Below, one piece after another: positions 23,335 to 31,443 of a stretch of DNA of 64,000 nucleotides. The notes under the pieces are model-generated. The model was given only the letters and a program-made list of their open reading frames with translations, did not search any database and was not told the DNA's origin. Both the position numbers and the translations under genes were made by a program. The stretch is from Butyrivibrio sp. LB2008 (GTDB lineage Bacteria > Bacillota > Clostridia > Lachnospirales > Lachnospiraceae), in the NCBI RefSeq assembly GCF_000621565.1, contig NZ_JHXZ01000009.1, forward strand, positions 62,001-126,000, read 5' to 3'. Position 1 is the stretch's first letter. Each line of letters opens with the position of its first letter.

Positions 23335-25110
23335 TCAATCGCTTATAAGTTTAAGCGCGGAAATATCCGGCGAGATTGAAAGAGAGTAGTTGGTGTAATA
23401 GACTACAAATCCCGGTTTGGCTCCTCCGGGCTTCTTTACGTCCTTGCGCTTTAGATAGTCTATCTCGACTTTCTCCTGAACTTTTCCTTTTGAATAATAT
23501 GCAGCCAGGGCAGCAGCTTCTTCAAATGTTCTGTCGGGAACTTCTTTGCCCTTTGTTATAAGGACAACGTGCGAACCCGGTATCTTTTTGGCATGGAACC
23601 ACCAGTCGCCGCCGTTTGCCATCTTAAAGGTAAGTTCATCGTTCTGAATGTTGTTTTTGCCTACATAGATATCAAAGCCGTCACTTGACTGATAGTGGAA
23701 AGGCTTACTGGTGATCTTTTCTTTTCGCCCGTTCTTGCTAAAACCTGACTTGATATAGCCACTTTCACGCAGCTCCTGTCTAATCTGGGCCAAATCGGCT
23801 TCTTTTTCGGCAATCTCGAGAGCACTTTCTATTGATTCAAGCTGTTCAATCGCTTCTTTTGATTCTTTGATCTGCTCTTCAAGCGCTTCAGCGGTTCTCT
23901 TAAGCTTGGTATATTTGTCAAAATACTTCTTGGCATTCTGACTCGGTGTGAGAGTGGGATCAAGAGTTATCGTCACATCTTTTCCGGTATTGTAATCATT
24001 GACCGTGATCTTCTCGGCGCCGGGTTCTGCACTGTAACCATAGACTGTAAGGAGTTCGCCGTATATTCTGTACTTGTCCTTCTTGTCACAGTCAAGCATC
24101 TGCTTGGTCTGAAGGTCGTATTTCCTTACATTTCGCTCAAGAGCTGTTTGAACGATCTTTCTAAGATCAACTGATTTCTGTCTTATTCTTGTTACGACAT
24201 TTTTTTCGGCATAGTACTTATTTATAAGCTCAGAGATATTGCCCTGCGGCACTGCGGAAAAACCGGGAGCGTCCTTGTACATGGTTAGCGGTACGCAGGA
24301 GTACTCCTTTGGTGATGCGCCTTCATATATTATCTCGGGTGAAAATTCGCCACTTTTTACCATATCGATTATCTCTGAAAAAGCTCTGTAGAGCGCGATA
24401 GACTCTGATGTATCAAGCGCTATTGCGGATTTGTCGGAATCGATGCCGGCCCTTTTACATATTTCCTGAGAAATAATGGGAGAAAGACCTGTATAGCCCT
24501 GATAAATAGCCTTGAAAACAGGCATTCCCTTACTTAGGACTATTGATGAGAATTCATCAGCACTTGTCTCGAGTGGATTTTTTTTGTCCTGAGAGGGAAC
24601 AAAGTACTCGCGGCCGGGGAGAACTTCCCTTACAGAGCTGACTGAAGCGGGAATGTGCTTGATGCTGTCGATTATTATATTATTCTCATCAGTAAAAATG
24701 ATATTGCTGTATTTGCCCATGATCTCGATGAGGAGTACTTTATGCCTTAAGTCGCCCATTTCATCGAGGTGTTCGATCTCGAAACGGATTATTCTCTCAA
24801 GCCCCGGCTGAGTCACTGAGATTATGCGGCCGTTTTGGATATGCTTTCTTAGAAGCATGCAGAAATTGGGGGCAGTCATCGGCGAAGGTTTCGTTTCGTC
24901 CGTCATATAGATGAGCGGAAGAGAAGCGTCTGCAGACATGATCATCTTGGCCTGCTTTATGCCGTATTTGTCAATATTCTCATAGGAGAGCTTCACTGTT
25001 ATAAGAAGTTCGTCGCTCTCTGTCTGCGCAATCTTATATATTCTGCCTCCTGTCAGGAGGTCACTCATATCTTTGGTTATATTTGCGATTGTTATTCCAT
25101 CAAATGCCAT
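23335..25110 (-). CDS. rqcH: RqcH, ribosome quality control factor (NFACT family)
   Basis: 591 residues, the usual length. The NFACT-N domain (1-190) starts 'MAFDGITIANITKDM', then a helix-hairpin-helix part and a long coiled coil (about 280-430), and the NFACT-R domain 'FDIYVGKNNIQNDELTFKMA' with 'DWWFHAKKIPGSHVVL'. RqcH binds obstructed 50S subunits and adds alanine tails to stalled peptides. Older annotation calls it fibronectin-binding protein. At the place where I recall an Asp-Arg pair in the family there is Glu-Arg ('PGLERIIRF'), a conservative change. It is consistent with the other rescue genes (smpB, ssrA, rnr) elsewhere in the window. Confidence 0.92.
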   Translation of the reverse strand: MAFDGITIANITKDMSDLLTGGRIYKIAQTESDELLITVKLSYENIDKYGIKQAKMIMSADASLPLIYMTDETKPSPMTAPNFCMLLRKHIQNGRIISVTQPGLERIIRFEIEHLDEMGDLRHKVLLIEIMGKYSNIIFTDENNIIIDSIKHIPASVSSVREVLPGREYFVPSQDKKNPLETSADEFSSIVLSKGMPVFKAIYQGYTGLSPIISQEICKRAGIDSDKSAIALDTSESIALYRAFSEIIDMVKSGEFSPEIIYEGASPKEYSCVPLTMYKDAPGFSAVPQGNISELINKYYAEKNVVTRIRQKSVDLRKIVQTALERNVRKYDLQTKQMLDCDKKDKYRIYGELLTVYGYSAEPGAEKITVNDYNTGKDVTITLDPTLTPSQNAKKYFDKYTKLKRTAEALEEQIKESKEAIEQLESIESALEIAEKEADLAQIRQELRESGYIKSGFSKNGRKEKITSKPFHYQSSDGFDIYVGKNNIQNDELTFKMANGGDWWFHAKKIPGSHVVLITKGKEVPDRTFEEAAALAAYYSKGKVQEKVEIDYLKRKDVKKPGGAKPGFVVYYTNYSLSISPDISALKLISD

Positions 25111-25225
25111 TTTGTGCTCCGTATGCGTTAGTAATTATATATAGTCTACTAGTCGCGGGGAGGTATGTCAAAGCAGACAGAATAATGCGGCTTATGTGGT
25201 ATTATTTCACATTTATGACATATAA

Positions 25226-25253
25226 TTGGTGCATACTTTATTTAGGGTATAAT
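25226..25253 (+). promoter_or_regulatory. promoter of the PspC-domain gene
   Basis: TTGGTG at 25226-25231 and a perfect TATAAT at 25248-25253 are 16 bases apart. The leader is about 70 bases. The remainder of the gap 25111-25225, divergent from rqcH, shows nothing else clear. Confidence 0.65.
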
Positions 25254-25329
25254 ATATACAGTAGCCGACTGTGATTGCTGATCTATCTAAAATAATCTCA
25301 AGGCTCAAAAATAAAAGGAGAACATTGTC

Positions 25330-25533
25330 ATGGGAAAAAAGAGAATGTATAAAAGTAATGACAGAAAAGTTTGCGGTGTCTGCGGTGGGCTTGCAGAATA
25401 CTTCGGAATTGATCCCACAATAGTACGTCTTGTATATGCGATACTTGCGATCACATACGGAAGCGGACTTTTGCTCTATATTATTGCTGCGATAATCATG
25501 GAAGACAGACCGGACTATACAGGCAGAGCATGA
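25330..25533 (+). CDS. PspC-domain membrane protein
   Basis: 67 residues. The PspC signature is complete: 'RKVCGVCGGLAEYFGIDPT' then 'VRLVYAILAI' and a hydrophobic segment 'GLLLYIIAAIIM'. One membrane helix with a short basic N-terminus. PspC in proteobacteria senses membrane stress with PspA/B; stand-alone PspC proteins in Firmicutes are common and their role is poorly known. AAAGGAG lies 11 bases upstream of the ATG. It has its own promoter and terminator. Confidence 0.93.
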   Translation: MGKKRMYKSNDRKVCGVCGGLAEYFGIDPTIVRLVYAILAITYGSGLLLYIIAAIIMEDRPDYTGRA

Positions 25534-25551
25534 ATTAAATAAGTCTTTGAG

Positions 25552-25591
25552 AGAACCTTTGATAAAAGAACATTATTAGGGGTTCTTTTTT
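25552..25591 (+). terminator. intrinsic terminator after the PspC-domain gene
   Basis: AGAACC at 25552-25557 pairs with GGTTCT at 25581-25586 across a large loop, followed by a T-run. The short stem makes it a moderate candidate. Confidence 0.6.
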
Positions 25592-25634
25592 CTTATATAA
25601 AATCTGGCATTTTTTGAAATTTATAATTATTTTA

Positions 25635-25709
25635 TTGTAAACGCTTACATTATATGTTATAACTAACAATGAACTAAGTAGTTTGCAATTTGATTTGTAA
25701 GCACTTACA
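25635..25709 (+). promoter_or_regulatory. uxaB promoter with two LacI/CcpA-type operators
   Basis: Palindromes TGTAAACGCTTACA at 25636-25649 and TGTAAGCACTTACA at 25696-25709 have centres exactly 60 bases apart. The first, read as TTGTAAACGCTTACAT, fits the catabolite-responsive element consensus fully; the second deviates at the central CG. The promoter TTGTAA (25635-25640), 17-base spacer, TATAAC (25658-25663) has its -35 inside operator 1; operator 2 lies downstream of the start, just before the ribosome site. This layout predicts repression, possibly by looping. Confidence 0.75.
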
Positions 25710-25727
25710 TTACGGAGGTTACGGGAA

Positions 25728-27227
25728 ATGGAATTATTAAACTACGATGTTTTGGCAAGATCGGGTTACAACGGATTTGTAAAAAAGGATGCGCAGATCA
25801 AAGTGCTGCAGTTTGGAGAGGGGAACTTTCTTCGCGCATTTGTTGATTATTTTTTTGATATCAGTAATGAAAAAGCCGGATTTGACGGCAAGATCGCACT
25901 CGTACAGCCTATTTCGCAGGGACTTACTAAGCTCATCAATGAGCAGGAGGGACTTTACACTCTTTACTTAAGAGGGAGCGAAAACGGTGAGAAGGTCGAC
26001 CTTAAGAGAGTAATCTCGGCTGTGGATTGCTGTCTTAATCCTTATGAGAAGGCAGATTATGACAAGATGATGGAGATTGCGGCAAGCGATTCTCTCGATA
26101 TCATCGTTTCGAATACAACTGAGGCGGGAATTGCTTACGATCCTGCCTGCAATTTTGAGGATGTTCCGGCGGGTAGTTTCCCCGGAAAACTTACGCAGGT
26201 TCTTTATACAAGATTCAAGGCGGGCAAGAAAGGTGTAGCCGTTCTTTCCTGCGAACTAATCGACAATAACGGCAAAGAGCTCCTTAAGTGCGTGAACAGC
26301 TATATTGATCAGTGGAATCTCGGAGATGAGTTCAAGGCATGGGTGAATGACGAAAATATCTTTTGCTCAACACTTGTAGACAGAATTGTTCCCGGACGTA
26401 TCCGCGATGAGAAGGAAGTTCGTAAGCTTGAAGAAGAAAACGGTTATCACGATGAGCTCATTGATGTCGGAGAGATCTTCGGAGTATGGATAATCGAAGG
26501 TCCGGGGGAACTTGAAGACAGACTTCCTTTTAAGAAAGCGGGAGTTAATGTGCATGTAGTTCCTGATGTAATGCCTTATAAGCACCGCAAGGTGCGCATT
26601 CTTAACGGGGCACATACTGGATTTGTGCTCGGAGCATACCTGGCAGGCCTCGATATTGTAAGAGATTGCATGCAGAATGAGACTATCGCAGGTTTTATGA
26701 ACAAGATGCTTGGTGATGAAGTTATTCCCACACTTGTAGATCATCTTGATAAGGATGATCTTGAAGAGTTTGCAAGTGCGGTGAAGGATCGCTTCAACAA
26801 TCCTTTTGTAAATCATGAGCTTATGTCGATATCTCTTAACTCTACCAGCAAGTGGAAGGCGAGAAATATGCCGTCATTCCTTCAATATATAGACAAGAAC
26901 GGTAAACTTCCGGTTTGCCTCACAATGTCTCTTGCGGCTTATATTGCTTTTTATTCCAATGATATATCGGAGCTTACGGATGCAGGTCTGATCTGTAAGA
27001 GACCTGCGGGAAATGCATATACCGTAAGTGATGACAGATGGGTGCTTGAGTTCTACTACGAGCACAGAAACGATTCCGAGGAAGAGCTTGTGCGAGCAGT
27101 TCTTGGAAATGAGAAGATGTGGGACCGCGATCTCAATAAAATAGACGGTCTTACGGATGCGGTCATAAAAGACCTTAAGATGATCCGCGCAGAAGGCGCG
27201 GAAGCGGCATATGCAAGCTGCCTTTGA
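25728..27227 (+). CDS. uxaB: tagaturonate reductase (altronate oxidoreductase)
   Basis: 499 residues of the mannitol dehydrogenase superfamily. 'KVLQFGEGNFLRAFVDYFFD' near residue 23 is the NAD-binding start as in UxaB, and 'VRILNGAHTGFVLGAYLAG' near 288 holds the catalytic region of long-chain polyol dehydrogenases. UxaB reduces D-tagaturonate to D-altronate with NADH in galacturonate breakdown. The other pathway genes (uxaA, uxaC, kdgK) are not in the window, so it stands alone. GGAGG at 25714-25718 sets the ATG. Control by the two upstream operators fits a sugar-acid catabolic gene. Fructuronate reductase is less likely. Confidence 0.9.
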   Translation: MELLNYDVLARSGYNGFVKKDAQIKVLQFGEGNFLRAFVDYFFDISNEKAGFDGKIALVQPISQGLTKLINEQEGLYTLYLRGSENGEKVDLKRVISAVDCCLNPYEKADYDKMMEIAASDSLDIIVSNTTEAGIAYDPACNFEDVPAGSFPGKLTQVLYTRFKAGKKGVAVLSCELIDNNGKELLKCVNSYIDQWNLGDEFKAWVNDENIFCSTLVDRIVPGRIRDEKEVRKLEEENGYHDELIDVGEIFGVWIIEGPGELEDRLPFKKAGVNVHVVPDVMPYKHRKVRILNGAHTGFVLGAYLAGLDIVRDCMQNETIAGFMNKMLGDEVIPTLVDHLDKDDLEEFASAVKDRFNNPFVNHELMSISLNSTSKWKARNMPSFLQYIDKNGKLPVCLTMSLAAYIAFYSNDISELTDAGLICKRPAGNAYTVSDDRWVLEFYYEHRNDSEEELVRAVLGNEKMWDRDLNKIDGLTDAVIKDLKMIRAEGAEAAYASCL

Positions 27228-27294
27228 TTTTCTTAATAATTAAATTTGCCTATTATCTATTATTTGTATATATGACATAGTATCTATTGGTGCG

Positions 27295-27345
27295 AAGACT
27301 TACAGAATTTCGTTTTAGACAAACGGAGTTGAAGTAAGTCTTTTG
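27295..27345 (+). terminator. nested hairpin after uxaB
   Basis: AAGACTTAC at 27295-27303 pairs with GTAAGTCTT at 27334-27342, enclosing a second stem CGTTT/AAACG. Followed by TTG rather than a real T-run. It is the only structured element in the 225-base gap to yicC; efficiency uncertain. Confidence 0.5.
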
Positions 27346-27452
27346 TGCTGTAAAAATGGACGGTTTGCGGCTATGTTTGCATTGACCTGAAAATTGGGTT
27401 ATATTATAATAACTTGTGTATTATTATGCCCAAAAATAAGGGGGATTTACAG

Positions 27453-28340
27453 ATGGTCTGCAGTATGACTGGTTTTGGCAGAAGTGAAGTCACAGAAGGT
27501 CAACGCAAGTACATAGTTGAGCTTAAATCTGTTAACAATCGTTATCTTGATATAAATGTCAAGATGCCTAAGAAATTCAACGCATTTGAGTCTGCAATTC
27601 GTTCAGAACTAAAAGGCTATATGAAACGCGGCAAAGTTGATGTATTTGTCAGCTACGAGGATTTTTCGGAGTCTGAATCCAAGGTTAAGTACAACAAGGC
27701 TATCGCACAGGAATACTATGATGCTTTGAAGGAAATGGTCAAGGACTTCGGGCTAGACGATGAGATCAGACTGCCTCTTTTGGCTAAGTTTCCTGAGGTC
27801 TTCACAATGGAAGAAGAGGAACTTGACGAGGAAGAGGTATGGACAGGGCTTAAGAGAGCTCTTAATGAAGCCGGCAAGCAGTTTATGGAGTCGAGAGCCA
27901 AGGAGGGAGAATTCCTTTGCGCCGATCTTACAGCTAAACTCGCCGAGATGCTTGAAAATGTCGAGTATATTACCGAGCGTTCACCCGAGATCATCAAAGA
28001 GTACAAGGCGAAACTCAGGGAGAAGATCCAGGATCTCATGGAAGACAAACAGATCGATGAGAACCGTCTTGCCATGGAAGTTACAATATTTGCCGATAAA
28101 ATATGTGTGGACGAGGAACTTACAAGACTCAGAAGTCATATAGAAGCAACTACAGATGCACTCAGAAACGGTGATGACAAGGATGGAATAGGAAGAAAAC
28201 TGGATTTCCTCGCACAGGAAATGAACAGGGAAGCCAATACTATCCTTTCTAAATCAACTGATCTTAAGATCTCCGACAGGGGAATCGCACTTAAGACCAG
28301 TATAGAAAAAGTAAGGGAGCAGATTCAGAACATTGAGTAA
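27453..28340 (+). CDS. yicC: YicC-family protein (putative endoribonuclease)
   Basis: 295 residues from the ATG at 27453, preceded by AAGGGGGAT; an in-frame start 13 codons upstream lacks a ribosome site. The N-terminus 'SMTGFGRSEV' and 'ELKSVNNRYLDINVKMP' and the C-terminus 'GRKLDFLAQEMNREANTI' are diagnostic. Some YicC members cleave or promote decay of small RNA; the role in Clostridia is unknown. It heads a conserved order with remA, gmk and rpoZ and overlaps remA by eight bases. Confidence 0.92.
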   Translation: MVCSMTGFGRSEVTEGQRKYIVELKSVNNRYLDINVKMPKKFNAFESAIRSELKGYMKRGKVDVFVSYEDFSESESKVKYNKAIAQEYYDALKEMVKDFGLDDEIRLPLLAKFPEVFTMEEEELDEEEVWTGLKRALNEAGKQFMESRAKEGEFLCADLTAKLAEMLENVEYITERSPEIIKEYKAKLREKIQDLMEDKQIDENRLAMEVTIFADKICVDEELTRLRSHIEATTDALRNGDDKDGIGRKLDFLAQEMNREANTILSKSTDLKISDRGIALKTSIEKVREQIQNIE

Positions 28341-28596
28341 ACTCATTCATATTGGATTTGGCAATATAGTCAACGCCGACAAGATTATAAGTATAGTCAG
28401 TCCTGACGCAGCTCCTATCAAGCGTATGGTTCAGAAGGCTAAGGAACAGGGGACAGGTGTTGACGCGACACAAGGGCGCAAGACCAAAGCTGTTTTGGTC
28501 ATGGAGAACGGCATGCTTGTGTTATCAGCTCTTTTGCCTGAAACAATCAGTGCTAGAGCATATTCAGAGAGTGAGAGTATTACAGATGAATCGTAA
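28333..28596 (+). CDS. remA: RemA-like DNA-binding regulator (DUF370)
   Basis: 87 residues. 'IHIGFGNIVNADKIISIVSP' near the start and 'DATQGRKTKAVLVM' identify RemA/YlzA. In Bacillus, RemA multimers bind DNA and activate biofilm-matrix and osmoprotection operons. The likely start is a TTG inside the end of yicC (28333), giving the usual short N-terminus; there is no ATG in a suitable place. It overlaps gmk by eleven bases, so yicC, remA and gmk are a tightly coupled unit. Confidence 0.92.
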   Translation: MSKLIHIGFGNIVNADKIISIVSPDAAPIKRMVQKAKEQGTGVDATQGRKTKAVLVMENGMLVLSALLPETISARAYSESESITDES

Positions 28597-29206
28597 AGGT
28601 ATAATAATTGTTGTCTCGGGCTTTTCGGGCGCGGGCAAGGGAACAGTAATGAAGGCACTTACAGCGAAGTACGATCAGTATGCTCTGTCTGTATCGGCTA
28701 CTACAAGAACTCCGAGAACAGGTGAAGTTAACGGAAGAGAGTACTTTTTTGTAACTACTGAGGAATTTGAGAAGATGATTGATGAGGACGGGCTTATTGA
28801 ACATGCCAAATATGTCAATCATTACTACGGAACTCCCAGAAAGTATGTAGAAGATAAACTTTCAAAAGGAATTGACGTGATCCTTGAGATAGAGATTCAG
28901 GGAGCACTTCAGATTAAAGAACAATATAAGGACGCAGTTCTTTTGTTTATAACACCTCCGTCTGCGGAAGTACTTGAGAAGAGGCTTCGCGGAAGAGGAA
29001 CTGAGACCGACGAGGTTATTAAGAAACGCCTTAGCAGGGCAAAAGAGGAATCTGTCGGAATTGAGAAGTACGATTATATTGTTGTCAATGATAAGCTTGA
29101 GGAGTGTGTTGAGAATGTGCATCGTATTATAAGCGCAGCTCATTGCAGTCCGGACAGAAATCTTGATTTTATAGATGACATAAGACATCAGCTTGAAAAA
29201 TTCTAA
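28586..29206 (+). CDS. gmk: guanylate kinase
   Basis: 206 residues, the normal size, from the ATG at 28586 inside the remA end. Phosphorylates GMP to GDP with ATP. P-loop 'VSGFSGAGKGTVMKAL', GMP-binding 'SATTRTPRTGEVNGREYFF' and 'HAKYVNHYYGTP', and 'LEIEIQGALQIKEQY' are all present. The reading frame is open 43 codons upstream, but that stretch lies in remA. Weak GAGAG site upstream; translation is probably coupled to remA. Confidence 0.95.
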   Translation: MNRKGIIIVVSGFSGAGKGTVMKALTAKYDQYALSVSATTRTPRTGEVNGREYFFVTTEEFEKMIDEDGLIEHAKYVNHYYGTPRKYVEDKLSKGIDVILEIEIQGALQIKEQYKDAVLLFITPPSAEVLEKRLRGRGTETDEVIKKRLSRAKEESVGIEKYDYIVVNDKLEECVENVHRIISAAHCSPDRNLDFIDDIRHQLEKF

Positions 29207-29226
29207 TTCTATAAATAAATGTTATT

Positions 29227-29240
29227 TGCGGATATCCGCA
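29227..29240. repeat. 14-bp perfect palindrome before rpoZ
   Basis: TGCGGATATCCGCA lies between gmk and rpoZ and directly abuts the rpoZ ribosome site AGGAAAGG. No T-run follows. It may be a protein site or a small mRNA structure. Confidence 0.6.
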
Positions 29241-29253
29241 GGAAAGGAACAAA

Positions 29254-29547
29254 ATGATACATCCTTCATATGTAGATCTGATGAAAGTAGTAAACAAGGG
29301 AGTTGAAGAGGGAGAGGAGCCTGTAATCAGCTCAAGATATTCAGTAGTTATGGCTACTGCAAAGAGAGCAAGACAGATTATCGCAGGTGACGAGCCTATG
29401 GTAAAGGTTAAGGACAAGCAGAAGCCTCTTTCTATTGCAGTTGAGGAAATGAATCAGGATACTCTTCGCATTCTCACAGAAGAAGAAAAAGAAAAGCTTG
29501 AAGATACTGACGTAATTGAGGAAGTTGAGAGTACAGAAGAAAACTGA
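29254..29547 (+). CDS. rpoZ: RNA polymerase omega subunit
   Basis: 97 residues. 'SRYSVVMATAKRARQIIAG' is the omega core that wraps the beta-prime C-terminus and aids enzyme assembly. An acidic, Glu-rich tail of ~35 residues follows. AGGAAAGG precedes the ATG. Next to gmk, as in most bacteria. One base separates its stop from the rimO start. Confidence 0.94.
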   Translation: MIHPSYVDLMKVVNKGVEEGEEPVISSRYSVVMATAKRARQIIAGDEPMVKVKDKQKPLSIAVEEMNQDTLRILTEEEKEKLEDTDVIEEVESTEEN

Positions 29548-29548
29548 T

Positions 29549-30904
29549 ATGAAGATATTATTTGTATCGCTTGGATGCGATAAAAATAGAGTTGATACCG
29601 AGGTTATGCTTGGTATGTTGCATAGCCGTGGGTATGACTTTACAGATGATGAATCGGAAGCAGAAGCAGCAGTTGTTAACACCTGCTGCTTTATAAATGA
29701 TGCAAAGCAGGAAAGTATAGATACTATCCTTGAGCTTGCGGAACTTAGAAAAGAAGGTCAACTTAAGGCACTTATTGTTACGGGTTGCCTTGCGCAGAGA
29801 TACAAGGAAGAGATTCAGGATGAGATTCCTGAAGTTGATGAGATCCTTGGTGTAACATCCTCTGATAAGATTATAGAAGCTATTGATGAGACTATAGCCA
29901 GAAACACAATTTTTTCTCACAAGAACTATTTTGATGATATCAATAAAAAGCCTGTGGGAGGTATGGACAGAATTATTACTACAGGCGGTCTTTTTAATTA
30001 TCTTAAGATTGCGGAGGGGTGCGACAAACATTGCACCTATTGCATAATACCCAAAGTTAGAGGAAATTACAGAAGTGTTCCTATGGAGCAACTTTTGGAA
30101 GAAGCCGGAAAGCTTGCAGATCAAGGTGTTTCCGAACTGCTATTGGTTGCACAGGAGACAACTTTGTATGGAACAGATCTCTACGGAGAGAAGAAACTCC
30201 CGGAGCTTTTGCACAAATTGTGCGAGATAGAAGGCTTTAAATGGATAAGAGTATTGTATTGTTATCCTGAAGAGATCACGGATGAGCTTATACAGACTAT
30301 AAAGAACGAGCCTAAGATATGTAAGTATCTTGATATACCCATTCAGTCGGGATCTGACAGAATCCTCAAGAAGATGGGAAGAAGAACCAATAATTCCGAG
30401 ATCAGGGAACTTGTTAATAAGCTTAGAAAAGAGATCCCGGATATTTGCATAAGGACAACTCTTATAAGCGGATTCCCGGGTGAGACGGCAGAGGATCACA
30501 ATGAGACTATGGCTCTTGTAAGGGATCTTAAGTTTGACAGATTGGGCGTGTTCACATACTCGCAGGAGGAAGATACACCTGCCGCGACAATGCCGGATCA
30601 GGTTTCCGAGAGAGTTAAGACTACCAGAAGAAACAAGCTTATGAAACTCCAGCAGGAGATCGCATTTGAAGCTGCCGAGAAGATGGTTGGAAGAGATGTG
30701 GATGCGGTTATCGAAGGAAGAATAACGGATTCCGACGATGGTGACGGGCTTTCATATGTGGCGCGCACTTACAAAGATGCTCCCGATATAGACGGATATC
30801 TTTTTGTGACCGGCGTACAGAGAGAGCTTATGACGGGCGATTATATAAAGGTACATATAACAGGCTCTAATGAATACGACTTGATTGGGGAGGAAATAAT
30901 ATGA
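29549..30904 (+). CDS. rimO: ribosomal protein S12 methylthiotransferase RimO
   Basis: 451 residues from the ATG at 29549. The enzyme adds a methylthio group to an Asp of ribosomal protein S12. UPF0004 domain with 'VSLGCDKNRVDTEVMLGML' and 'VNTCCFINDAKQES', which distinguish RimO from MiaB; radical-SAM cluster 'CDKHCTYCIIPKVRG'; C-terminal TRAM domain ending '...EYDLIGEEII'. Three N-terminal-domain cysteines (in GCDKN, NTCC and TGCLAQ) hold the second iron-sulfur cluster. It overlaps pgsA by four bases (ATGA). Confidence 0.95.
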   Translation: MKILFVSLGCDKNRVDTEVMLGMLHSRGYDFTDDESEAEAAVVNTCCFINDAKQESIDTILELAELRKEGQLKALIVTGCLAQRYKEEIQDEIPEVDEILGVTSSDKIIEAIDETIARNTIFSHKNYFDDINKKPVGGMDRIITTGGLFNYLKIAEGCDKHCTYCIIPKVRGNYRSVPMEQLLEEAGKLADQGVSELLLVAQETTLYGTDLYGEKKLPELLHKLCEIEGFKWIRVLYCYPEEITDELIQTIKNEPKICKYLDIPIQSGSDRILKKMGRRTNNSEIRELVNKLRKEIPDICIRTTLISGFPGETAEDHNETMALVRDLKFDRLGVFTYSQEEDTPAATMPDQVSERVKTTRRNKLMKLQQEIAFEAAEKMVGRDVDAVIEGRITDSDDGDGLSYVARTYKDAPDIDGYLFVTGVQRELMTGDYIKVHITGSNEYDLIGEEII

Positions 30905-31443
30905 ATTTACCGAACAAATTGACAGTATGCAGAGTAATATTGATTCCTTTTTTTGTATTTTTTCTTTTATTTGATCCTACAAATGTTCTCTTTAAATGGA
31001 TCGCACTTGGAATATTTATAATTGCAAGTCTTACCGATATGCTTGATGGTAAGATTGCGAGAAAATATAATCTTATAACAGATTTTGGAAAATTTATGGA
31101 TCCTTTGGCGGACAAGCTTCTTGTTTGCAGCGCGATGATCGGACTTATCGAACTTGAGAGAATTCCTTCATGGATTGTTATCGTCATCATCGCAAGAGAA
31201 TTTGTTATAAGCGGATTCAGACTTATCGCTTCCGACAACGGAAGAGTTATTGCCGCAAGCTATTGGGGCAAGTTTAAGACAACGTTTCAAATGATTATGG
31301 TAATCCTGATGATCGCAGATATACAGAATCAGGCATTTAAGGTCCTGACTCAGGTAATCATGTGGATAGCTCTTGTGCTGACCATTATATCTCTTGTGGA
31401 TTACCTTGTTAAAAATAAGGATGTAATGAATGGAAGTAAATAA
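30901..31443 (+). CDS. pgsA: CDP-diacylglycerol-glycerol-3-phosphate 3-phosphatidyltransferase
   Basis: 180-residue membrane enzyme that makes phosphatidylglycerol-phosphate. The CDP-alcohol phosphotransferase motif DGx2ARx8Gx3Dx3D is complete in 'DGKIARKYNLITDFGKFMD' plus 'PLADK'. 'NLPNKLTVCRVILIPFFV' at the N-terminus is typical of PgsA. Four to five membrane helices. The start overlaps the rimO stop, and the end overlaps the helicase gene by 14 bases. Confidence 0.95.
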   Translation: MNLPNKLTVCRVILIPFFVFFLLFDPTNVLFKWIALGIFIIASLTDMLDGKIARKYNLITDFGKFMDPLADKLLVCSAMIGLIELERIPSWIVIVIIAREFVISGFRLIASDNGRVIAASYWGKFKTTFQMIMVILMIADIQNQAFKVLTQVIMWIALVLTIISLVDYLVKNKDVMNGSK

